Part shown: piece after piece, positions 1 to 6,672 of the stretch | Layout of the letters: every line of letters starts with the position of its first letter | Numbering within the stretch: the stretch's first letter is position 1 | Assembly: GCA_028712345.1 (NCBI GenBank) | Contig: JAQTQF010000104.1 | Coordinates: forward strand, 1 to 6,672 | Origin: Phycisphaerae bacterium | GTDB taxonomy: Bacteria > Planctomycetota > Phycisphaerae > Sedimentisphaerales > UBA12454 | Reading direction: 5' to 3' | Length of the DNA: 6,672 bases | Notes under the pieces: generated by a model | Databases searched by the model: none | What the model was told of the DNA's origin: nothing | Seen by the model: only the letters and a program-made list of their open reading frames with translations | Translations under genes and position numbers: made by a program

Positions 1-67
1 GGCTATCGGTTAGCCGCAAAGTTTGAAAATAAACAGAAATATCCAGGAATAGAACAGGAGAAGTAAA
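1..67 (+). other. Upstream segment: glnN leader or tail of a preceding gene
   Basis: No complete gene fits here. Reading from base 1, 21 codons are open until a TAA at 64-66, one base before the glnN ATG, so this could be the C-terminal end of an upstream gene (the last residues would read KYPGIEQEK). So short an open stretch is also quite likely by chance. A small inverted repeat, GGCTA at 1-5 and TAGCC at 11-15, could form a 5-bp stem with a 5-base loop. No T-run follows it, so it is not a convincing terminator. I see no clear -35/-10 promoter and no recognisable riboswitch or glnA-type RNA motif. Confidence 0.3.
56..60 (+). promoter_or_regulatory. Shine-Dalgarno for glnN
   Basis: AGGAG lies 7 bases before the ATG at 68. 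It is a strong match to the 16S rRNA anti-Shine-Dalgarno sequence at a good distance, and it supports 68 as the glnN start. Confidence 0.8.
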
Positions 68-2176
68 ATGAGTGAAGATAGTAAAATGATAACCGAAATT
101 TTCGGGTCTAAGGTATTTAACGATTCAGTTATGCGCCAGCGGCTGCCGAAGGATGTTTACAAATCCGTGAAAAAGGCTATAGATGGCCGTCAGTCGCTTG
201 CTCCGGTTTTGGCCGGTGTAATCGCCAATGCGATGAAGGACTGGGCAATCGAGAACGGCGCCACACACTTTTGTCACTGGTTCCAGCCGATGACGGGGCT
301 TACGGCGGAAAAGCATGATTCTTTTATTTCGCCCACATCTGACGGAAAGGTGATAATGGAGTTCAGCGGAAAAGAGCTTTGTCAGGGAGAACCTGACGCC
401 TCGTCTTTTCCATCCGGCGGATTGAGAGCAACCTTCGAGGCTCGCGGCTATACTGCGTGGGATTGTACTTCGCCTGTCTTCATCAAAGAAGACGGGAAAA
501 ATATCGTCCTCTATATTCCCAGTGCGTTTTGTTCTTATACAGGTCTGGCTCTTGATAAAAAGACACCGTTATTGCGGTCGATGGATGCTTTGGACAGACA
601 GGCTGTTCGGGTACTTTCAGCTCTCGGCAATAAGACCTCCCAGCATGTAACCGCTACACTCGGCCCAGAACAGGAGTATTTCCTTATCGACCGGTCCTTC
701 TATGAGAGGCGGCTCGACCTTATTCTGACGGGCAGAACGCTTTTTGGAGCTGCCTCACCAAGGGGACAGGAAATGGAAGACCATTATTTCGGGACTATTC
801 ACGAGCGGGTCGCTTCCTTTATGCACGAGGTCAATGTTGAGCTTTGGAAGCTCGGCGTTTCAGCAAAAACACAGCACAATGAAGTAGCGCCAAGTCAGTA
901 TGAACTGGCTCCGGTATTTACTACCGTCAATGTCGCTACCGACCATAATCATTTGGTTATGGAAACGCTGCAAAAAGTAGCGAATCGTCATAACTTCGTA
1001 TGCCTGCTGCATGAAAAACCGTTTGCAGGCATCAATGGCTCCGGCAAACACAATAACTGGAGTATGGTAACCGATGACGGTATCAATCTTCTTGAGCCGG
1101 GCAGTACGCCTCACGACAATATGGTATTTTTGGTAATGCTCTGTGCCGTCGTCCGTGCGGTTGATAAATACGCAAAACTGCTGCGGGGAAGCGTAGCCAA
1201 CACCGGAAACGAGCATCGCCTCGGAGCCAATGAAGCTCCGCCCGCCATAGTTTCGGTATTCTTAGGCGAACAATTGACCGATATTTTCAATCAGCTCGCC
1301 AAAGGCGGCGCAACATCGTCCAAACAGGGCGGCGAACTCAAGCTGGGCGTTTCCACTTTGCCGCCGCTGCCTAAAGACTGTACCGACCGTAATCGGACTT
1401 CCCCGTTCGCCTTTACCGGCAATAAGTTTGAGTTTCGTATGGTCGGCTCTACCCAGTCGACGGCAGGCCCGATGTTTGTGCTTAATACCATTGTTGCGGA
1501 TATTTTAGCTGAGATCGCCGATGAGCTTGAAAAAGCCAAAGATGTTAAAAGCAGCGCACAAAAGATTCTGCAAAAAATAGCAAATGAGCATCAACGGATA
1601 ATCTTCAACGGAGATAACTATACCGACAAGTGGGTTGCGGAAGCCGAAAAACGAAAACTGCCGAATATTCGCTCGACTGTTGATTCGCTGGCTACTATAA
1701 TGGACGAGGAAAATGTCGATGTTTTCGACAGACAAAAAGTTCTGAGCAAGGTTGAATTGGAGGCTCGAACCGAGATTTTACTTGAAACCTACGGCAGGCA
1801 GATAAATATTGAGGCCAGGACAATGCTGAGTATCGCTGCCAGGCAGATTATGCCCGCCGTTGTCAGATACTCCAGGTGTTTGGCCGATACGGTTAATGCC
1901 CTAAAAACTGCGGGTATTGACGCTAAGGTACAGGAGTCTATGCTTGAAAAAATATCCGGGTTGACTGATTCTGCAGACAAAGCCCTTAAAGACCTCGAAA
2001 CAAGTATTGAAAAATACGCAAATACGGGAGATGCTTCGGGCAAAGCTGAATTGTGCAGAGACCTGATAGTCCCTGCTATGTGTGAATTGAGAAAGTTTGT
2101 CGACAAGCTTGAAATGAATATTGAAGCCGATGTTTGGCCATTGCCGACATACGCTGAAATGTTGTTTTTGAAGTAA
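68..2176 (+). CDS. glnN: Glutamine synthetase type III (GSIII)
   Basis: Makes glutamine from glutamate, ammonia and ATP in the cytoplasm, the first step of ammonium assimilation. At 702 residues it has the usual GSIII length (about 700-730), far above GSI or GSII. The GSIII-specific N-terminal region covers about residues 1-190. The catalytic domain follows, with GPEQEYF (199-205, metal-binding glutamates), NEVAPSQYELAP (271-282, the GSIII signature), EKPFAGINGSGKHNNWS (316-332, glycine-rich loop and nucleotide/glutamate-binding region), GNEHRLGANEAPPAI (380-394) and RNRTSPFAFTG (441-451, phosphate-binding arginines). The remainder, about 480-690, looks largely helical and charged, matching the C-terminal GSIII extension. 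Known GSIII enzymes are dodecamers of two hexameric rings. I see no truncation or lost catalytic motif. The ATG at 68 has a strong Shine-Dalgarno and gives a normal N-terminus. gltB begins 23 bases after the stop, suggesting co-transcription. The family call is very secure; the symbol follows usual GSIII naming (some annotations use glnA3). Confidence 0.97.
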   Translation: MSEDSKMITEIFGSKVFNDSVMRQRLPKDVYKSVKKAIDGRQSLAPVLAGVIANAMKDWAIENGATHFCHWFQPMTGLTAEKHDSFISPTSDGKVIMEFSGKELCQGEPDASSFPSGGLRATFEARGYTAWDCTSPVFIKEDGKNIVLYIPSAFCSYTGLALDKKTPLLRSMDALDRQAVRVLSALGNKTSQHVTATLGPEQEYFLIDRSFYERRLDLILTGRTLFGAASPRGQEMEDHYFGTIHERVASFMHEVNVELWKLGVSAKTQHNEVAPSQYELAPVFTTVNVATDHNHLVMETLQKVANRHNFVCLLHEKPFAGINGSGKHNNWSMVTDDGINLLEPGSTPHDNMVFLVMLCAVVRAVDKYAKLLRGSVANTGNEHRLGANEAPPAIVSVFLGEQLTDIFNQLAKGGATSSKQGGELKLGVSTLPPLPKDCTDRNRTSPFAFTGNKFEFRMVGSTQSTAGPMFVLNTIVADILAEIADELEKAKDVKSSAQKILQKIANEHQRIIFNGDNYTDKWVAEAEKRKLPNIRSTVDSLATIMDEENVDVFDRQKVLSKVELEARTEILLETYGRQINIEARTMLSIAARQIMPAVVRYSRCLADTVNALKTAGIDAKVQESMLEKISGLTDSADKALKDLETSIEKYANTGDASGKAELCRDLIVPAMCELRKFVDKLEMNIEADVWPLPTYAEMLFLK

Positions 2177-2199
2177 GATATTATTGAACGGGAAAAGCG
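2177..2199 (+). promoter_or_regulatory. Short glnN-gltB spacer with ribosome-binding site
   Basis: Only 23 bases separate the glnN stop from the gltB start, too few for a typical terminator plus a new promoter, and no hairpin with a T-run is present. The purine stretch GGGAAAAG at 2190-2197 is the only ribosome-binding candidate. Its GGGA core ends 6 bases before the GTG. It is weaker than the AGGAG of glnN, so gltB translation may depend partly on ribosomes arriving from glnN (inference). Confidence 0.5.
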
Positions 2200-2256
2200 G
2201 TGGTTTTTAAGCCAAAAGACAATGGCCTGTATGAGCTGCGCCGTGAACACGACGGC
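2200..2256 (+). other. Predicted GltB propeptide (19 residues)
   Basis: Class II amidotransferases of the GOGAT family are made with a short propeptide that is removed to expose the nucleophilic cysteine as the first residue. From the GTG start, 19 residues ending EHDG precede Cys20 (codon 2257-2259), which opens the conserved CGIGA stretch. Cleavage between Gly19 and Cys20 is inferred from the family. Confidence 0.65.
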
Positions 2257-5200
2257 TGCGGTATCGGTGCAGTCGTAAATATCAACGGCCGGCGGGACCA
2301 CTCTATCATCGAACAAGGCAAGCAGGTATTAATAAACCTGCATCATCGCGGAGCAGCCGGCGCCGATGAGGTTACCGGTGACGGAGCAGGTATTCTGTTT
2401 CAGATTCCAGATGAGTTTTTAAAAGCGGATTGTGAAAAATTGGGATTTTCTCTGCCAACAGCGTCTAAATACGGCGTTGGAATGATTTTCGGCCCGCAAA
2501 ATAAGGAACTTGGCGACAAATGCGACCGGATACTGGCCGATTCCATACAGTTTTATGGAATGAAAGTACTTGGCTGGCGAGATGTACCGGTTTCAAACAA
2601 ATGCCTCGGCAAAATCGCTCTTGAGTCTGAGCCGACTATAAAACAGATATTTATAGATGGTTCAGGGCTCCAGGGCGAGACGCTGGAGCAAAAATTATAC
2701 CTGGCTCGCAAGCGAGCGGAAAAACTTGTAAGAAAGAATTTCGGCCAGGGAGGCGATGATTTTTATGTGGCTTCACTGTCCTGCAGAACCATTTGCTACA
2801 AGGGAATGTTTATGGCTTGGCAGCTTTTTGCCTATTATCCCGACCTTGCCGACGAACGACTCAAATCCGCTCTTGCGATAGTACACCAGCGGTACAGCAC
2901 AAATACTTTTCCAAGCTGGCAGCTTGCCCAGCCGTTTCGGAGTATTGCTCATAACGGAGAAATAAATACGCTAAGCGGCAATCGCAACTGGATGCAGGCT
3001 CGTCAGGTAAAAATGTCCAGCAGCGCATTCGGCGACGATATAAGCGATTTGTTTCCTGTTCTTATCCCCGGAGCAAGCGACTCGGCGTGTTTTGATAATG
3101 TCCTTGAGCTGCTGGTTCGCTGCGGACGGAGTCTGCCGCACTCTGTAATGATGATGATTCCCGAAGCTTTCGGCTCAACTTACCATATCAGTACGGACAA
3201 ACGCGCTTTTTACGAATATCATTCATCTATAATGGAGCCGTGGGACGGACCGGCGGCGATGGTATTTACCGACGGCAGAATTGTCGGCGGAACGCTTGAC
3301 CGCAACGGCCTTAGGCCATGCCGATGGCTTGAGACGACAGACGGTTTGGTCGTAATGGCCAGCGAAGCCGGCGTTGTTGAATTTCCGCCCGAAAAAATCC
3401 GCAGAAAGGGGCGGCTTCAGCCGGGACATATGTTCCTCGTTGATACCGCCGAAGGTCGAATAATTTCAGATAATGAAATAAAAAGCAAAATCGCCCGGCG
3501 AAAACCCTATCGCAGGTGGCTGGACGAAAACAAAATCGAACTTCGCGGTTTGTTTGACGCTCCTAAACTGGTACATACCGACTCGGCCACACTGGCCCAC
3601 AGGCTGCGATTGTTCGGCTATACTCGTGAAGAGTTAAAAATGATTCTGCTGCCGATGGCCTTAAACGCCCAGGAGCCGGTTGGTTCGATGGGAAACGATG
3701 CGCCCCTGGCGGTGCTTTCCGACAAGCCGAAATTATTGTTCAATTATTTCAAACAGCTCTTTGCACAGGTAACGAATCCCCCGATAGACCCTCTTCGCGA
3801 GGGGCTGGTTATGAGCCTGATGAATTTTGTAGGCAAAAAGCTGAATATCCTTGAAGAAACACCTGAGCATTGCCGGCAGCTAAAATTGCCGCATCCGATA
3901 TTGACCAACGAAGATATTGAACGGCTGATTACGGCAAAAAGGCAGGATATTAAGGCTGTCAGGATTTCGGCAGTATTCGATACCAATGTTCCCAACGCCG
4001 CCGCAAGTCTGACTGACGCACTGGGAGGGCTGGTTGATTCCGCTCAGCAGGCTATTAAGAAAGGCGCTTCGCTGATAATAATTTCCGACCGGGCGGTTTC
4101 AAAGACAAATGCGCCGATTCCATCACTCCTGGCGACAAGCGCCGTTCACCACGGGCTGCTTAATCGCGGTCTTCGCGGCGAAGTAGGTTTGATTGTTGAA
4201 AGCGCCGAACCGCGAGAGGTAATGCACTTCTGCCTTTTATGCGGATTTGGCGCCAATGGGATAAATCCTTATCTGGCGTTTGAAACTCTCGACTATCTCC
4301 AGCAGGAAGGCGAACTTCCCGCAAACACGGAATCTTCACAGATAGCCGATAACTATATTGCTGCGGTTAAAAAAGGTATTTTAAAAACAATAAGCAAAAT
4401 GGGCATATCGACGCTGCGCAGCTATACCGGCGCTCAGCTTTTCGAGGCTATCGGCCTGAACTGTTCTCTTGTTGATGAATATTTTACCGGAACAAGTTCC
4501 CGCATCGGCGGAATAGGTCTGGCCGAGATTTGTAAAGAGATTCTTTTACGGCATAAGGCCGCCTTTGAGCAGCACCCGGCAGGGGCGCTCGATTTGGAAT
4601 TTGGCGGTGAATATCATTTCAGACATAACGGCGAAGAGCATCTCTGGAATCCTGTAACAATAGCCAAACTGCAGGAAGCAGTCAAAAACGCAGACGGCCG
4701 GGCATATAGCGATTATGCCGAAGCGGTAAATCAGCAGGCTCGAAAACTGTACACTTTACGCGGACTGTTTGAATTTGCCGAAAGTCAGGCGATTCCGATT
4801 GAAGATGTTGAGTCCGCTTCTGAAATAGTTAAACGATTTTGTACCGGTGCGATGAGCCACGGCTCAATCAGCAAAGAGGCGCACGAATGTATGGCTGTCG
4901 CTATGAACCGTATAGGCGGAATGAGCAATACCGGCGAAGGCGGCGAAGACGCCGGCCGCTATATACCGGAAGCCAACGGCGATTCTAAAAATTGCGCCAT
5001 CAAACAGGTTGCCAGCGCAAGATTCGGGGTTACGATTAATTATCTTGCACACGCAAAGGAACTTCAGATAAAAATAGCCCAGGGCGCAAAGCCGGGCGAA
5101 GGCGGCCAATTGCCCGGACACAAGGTAACCGAAGAAATAGCAAAATTGAGATACTCAACGCCGGGTGTAACGCTTATATCGCCTCCGCCTCATCACGATA

Positions 5201-6672
5201 TATATTCGATTGAGGATTTGGCGCAGTTAATATACGACCTTAAGTGCAGCAACCCCGGCGTAAAAGTTTCAGTCAAATTAGTTGCTGAAGTCGGAGTAGG
5301 AACTATTGCCGCCGGTGTCGCCAAAGGCAATGCCGATGAGGTTCTTATCAGCGGTCACGACGGCGGTACAGGCGCAAGTCCGCTTTCATCAATCAAACAT
5401 ACCGGCTGTCCATGGGAGCTGGGGCTGGCCGAAACCCAGCAGGTTTTGGTAATGAATAACCTGCGCAGCCGAATAAGAGTTCAGACTGACGGCCAGCTCA
5501 AGACCGGCAGAGATGTCGTTATCGCGGCTTTGCTCGGCGCCGAACAATTCGGTTTCGGCACAGCCGCTCTGGTAACGCTCGGCTGCACATTGCTGCGGAA
5601 ATGTCACGAGGGAGCTTGTCCTTTTGGGATTGGCACGCAAGACCCTGAATTGCGCAAGCGATTCGCAGGCAAGCCGGAGTATATCGAAAGATTTATGTAT
5701 TTCGTGGCTGAGGAAGTACGGCAGATTATGTCGAAGCTCGGCTTTAGAAAATTTGAGGATATGATCGGCAGGGTTGACAAATTGCATACCGGCAAAGCAA
5801 TCGACCACTGGAAGGCAGAGGGTCTGGATTTTTCAGCCATTTTCCATCAGCCGGATGTTTCGGACGGCAGAGCGGTAAGACTTACTACTTCACAGGCCGA
5901 GAAACTCGGCGACCATCTCGATTGGCAGATACTGGAAAAGGCCGCCACTGCAATTGAACAGCAGAAGCAGACCGTTATACAAATGCCGATTCGCAATACG
6001 AATCGGACTGTCGGGGCAATTTTGAGCAATCGAATAATAAATAAATACGGTGAAAAGGGATTGCCTGATGATACTTTGCAAATTGTTCTGGAAGGTTCCG
6101 CCGGCCAGAGCTTCGGAGCATTTTTGGCGCCGGGCGTAACCCTGAAATTGATTGGTGAAAGTAATGATTATCTCGGCAAGAGCCTTTCTGGTGGGCGAAT
6201 CATCGTCAAAACTCCGGAGGGTTCGTCGTTTATGAGCCACGAAAATATTATTGTAGGCAATACGGTGCTCTACGGCGCCACATCGGGAGAAGTTTTCATA
6301 AATGGAATGGCCGGCGAGCGGTTCTGCGTGAGAAACAGCGGAGTAACTGCCGTAGTCGAAGGACTTGGCGACCACGGATGCGAGTATATGACCGGCGGAT
6401 TGGTCGTAGTGCTCGGAAAAACCGGATGCAATTTCGCAGCGGGAATGAGCGGAGGTCTTGCTTATATACTCGATGAGGCGCAGTTATTTGATACGATGTG
6501 CAATCTTGATATGGTCGAACTCGAAAATGTATGGAAGCAGGAAGACAGGGATATTCTGCATAACTTAATTCAGCAGCACCTCAATCGCACCGGCAGCGCA
6601 CGGGCGAAATATATATTGGACGCCTGGCCCGATATGGTCGGCAAATTCGTCAAGGTCGTGCCGATAGACTAC
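2200..6672 (+). CDS. gltB: Glutamate synthase large (alpha) subunit, 3' end cut by window
   Basis: Large subunit of glutamate synthase (GOGAT): releases ammonia from glutamine and joins it to 2-oxoglutarate to form glutamate, using FMN and a 3Fe-4S cluster. The frame stays open for 1491 codons to the window edge, ending KFVKVVPIDY, a typical near-C-terminal GltB sequence, so probably only a few tens of residues are missing. Domains in order: class II (Ntn) glutaminase, about residues 20-430, with nucleophile Cys20 in GCGIGA, RYSTNTFPSWQLAQPF (231-246) and HNGEINT (251-257); central domain, about 450-750, with EPVGSMGNDAPLAVLSDKP (492-510); FMN/synthase domain, about 790-1200, with GAMSHGSIS (883-891), SNTGEGGED (909-917), QGAKPGEGGQLPGHKV (961-976), SGHDGGTGASP (1051-1061) and cluster cysteines 1129, 1135 and 1140 (C-x5-C-x4-C); C-terminal beta-helix (GXGXG) domain from about 1255. 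The start is GTG at 2200: an in-frame TGA at 2185-2187 blocks anything earlier, and the first in-frame ATG (residue 95) lies beyond the catalytic cysteine. The long insertion of ferredoxin-type enzymes is absent, so a GltD small subunit is expected, but none is in the window. Confidence 0.96.
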   Translation, partial: MVFKPKDNGLYELRREHDGCGIGAVVNINGRRDHSIIEQGKQVLINLHHRGAAGADEVTGDGAGILFQIPDEFLKADCEKLGFSLPTASKYGVGMIFGPQNKELGDKCDRILADSIQFYGMKVLGWRDVPVSNKCLGKIALESEPTIKQIFIDGSGLQGETLEQKLYLARKRAEKLVRKNFGQGGDDFYVASLSCRTICYKGMFMAWQLFAYYPDLADERLKSALAIVHQRYSTNTFPSWQLAQPFRSIAHNGEINTLSGNRNWMQARQVKMSSSAFGDDISDLFPVLIPGASDSACFDNVLELLVRCGRSLPHSVMMMIPEAFGSTYHISTDKRAFYEYHSSIMEPWDGPAAMVFTDGRIVGGTLDRNGLRPCRWLETTDGLVVMASEAGVVEFPPEKIRRKGRLQPGHMFLVDTAEGRIISDNEIKSKIARRKPYRRWLDENKIELRGLFDAPKLVHTDSATLAHRLRLFGYTREELKMILLPMALNAQEPVGSMGNDAPLAVLSDKPKLLFNYFKQLFAQVTNPPIDPLREGLVMSLMNFVGKKLNILEETPEHCRQLKLPHPILTNEDIERLITAKRQDIKAVRISAVFDTNVPNAAASLTDALGGLVDSAQQAIKKGASLIIISDRAVSKTNAPIPSLLATSAVHHGLLNRGLRGEVGLIVESAEPREVMHFCLLCGFGANGINPYLAFETLDYLQQEGELPANTESSQIADNYIAAVKKGILKTISKMGISTLRSYTGAQLFEAIGLNCSLVDEYFTGTSSRIGGIGLAEICKEILLRHKAAFEQHPAGALDLEFGGEYHFRHNGEEHLWNPVTIAKLQEAVKNADGRAYSDYAEAVNQQARKLYTLRGLFEFAESQAIPIEDVESASEIVKRFCTGAMSHGSISKEAHECMAVAMNRIGGMSNTGEGGEDAGRYIPEANGDSKNCAIKQVASARFGVTINYLAHAKELQIKIAQGAKPGEGGQLPGHKVTEEIAKLRYSTPGVTLISPPPHHDIYSIEDLAQLIYDLKCSNPGVKVSVKLVAEVGVGTIAAGVAKGNADEVLISGHDGGTGASPLSSIKHTGCPWELGLAETQQVLVMNNLRSRIRVQTDGQLKTGRDVVIAALLGAEQFGFGTAALVTLGCTLLRKCHEGACPFGIGTQDPELRKRFAGKPEYIERFMYFVAEEVRQIMSKLGFRKFEDMIGRVDKLHTGKAIDHWKAEGLDFSAIFHQPDVSDGRAVRLTTSQAEKLGDHLDWQILEKAATAIEQQKQTVIQMPIRNTNRTVGAILSNRIINKYGEKGLPDDTLQIVLEGSAGQSFGAFLAPGVTLKLIGESNDYLGKSLSGGRIIVKTPEGSSFMSHENIIVGNTVLYGATSGEVFINGMAGERFCVRNSGVTAVVEGLGDHGCEYMTGGLVVVLGKTGCNFAAGMSGGLAYILDEAQLFDTMCNLDMVELENVWKQEDRDILHNLIQQHLNRTGSARAKYILDAWPDMVGKFVKVVPIDY
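5584..5619 (+). other. 3Fe-4S cluster binding segment of GltB
   Basis: Residues 1129-1140 carry Cys1129, Cys1135 and Cys1140 with C-x5-C-x4-C spacing, the same spacing as the three 3Fe-4S ligands of characterised bacterial GOGAT alpha subunits. The cluster passes electrons from the small subunit to FMN. The last part reads CHEGACPFGIGTQ, where many bacterial homologues have CHxNTCPVGVATQ. All three ligands are kept, so cluster binding should be intact. Confidence 0.85.

Noticed and set aside
1..15. Inverted repeat GGCTA/TAGCC as a terminator or regulatory hairpin
   Set aside because: The stem has only 5 pairs with no T-run, and the window edge cuts off any extension, so it cannot be called a terminator.
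2177..2199. Possible small gene, promoter or attenuator between glnN and gltB
   Set aside because: The gap is only 23 bases and shows nothing beyond a ribosome-binding stretch.
1789..2316. Antisense open frame of 175 codons across the glnN 3' end and gltB 5' end
   Set aside because: It lies opposite two well-conserved genes, has no recognisable motif in its translation, and is the kind of shadow frame that coding sequence produces on the other strand.
3789..3803. Hairpin CCCTC-TTCGC-GAGGG inside gltB
   Set aside because: It encodes the conserved GltB stretch DPLREG, has no following T-run and sits mid-gene, so it is best explained by codon choice.
2362..5343. Repeated 12-mer GCCGATGAGGTT at 2362-2373 and 5332-5343
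   Set aside because: Both copies encode ADEV in frame within gltB in unrelated domains; a 12-base match is small and probably coincidental.
5389..6375. Several overlapping antisense open frames (139, 78, 60 and 161 codons) opposite the gltB 3' half
   Set aside because: They overlap one another in different frames and lie opposite the conserved FMN, Fe-S and C-terminal domains of GltB. Their translations resemble no known family.

Overview
The window holds two large genes on the + strand, close together and in the same direction: a type III glutamine synthetase (glnN, 702 residues, complete) and the large subunit of glutamate synthase (gltB, 1491 codons, open to the last base and so cut at its C-terminus). 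Together they encode the GS-GOGAT ammonium assimilation cycle. GlnN makes glutamine from glutamate, ammonia and ATP. GltB takes the amide nitrogen of glutamine and, with reducing power, makes two glutamates from glutamine plus 2-oxoglutarate.

Layout: bases 1-67 lie before glnN. They contain its Shine-Dalgarno and either an untranslated leader or the last codons of an upstream gene. glnN occupies 68-2176. A 23-base gap with a modest ribosome-binding sequence follows, then gltB from a GTG start at 2200 to the window edge at 6672. The spacing and shared orientation suggest one transcript. No terminator, RNA gene, mobile element, CRISPR array or long repeat was found. I read gltB codon by codon from 2200 to 6672 and found no internal stop or frameshift. 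Open frames on the - strand are shadows of the two genes.

Organism: a bacterium, with base composition close to balanced by eye. Type III glutamine synthetase is known from Bacteroidetes, some Firmicutes, cyanobacteria, and the Planctomycetes-Verrucomicrobia-Lentisphaerae group. The base composition and protein style would fit the last group, for example a Phycisphaerae-like planctomycete, but this is a weak guess that the sequence alone cannot settle.

This is core nitrogen metabolism, and I see no sign of a new system. The points worth a second look are modest: a GSIII gene directly paired with gltB, the short NADPH-type form of the FMN domain (which predicts a GltD partner outside the window), a GTG start with a short propeptide, a slightly unusual sequence around the Fe-S cysteines, and an open frame running into the glnN start.
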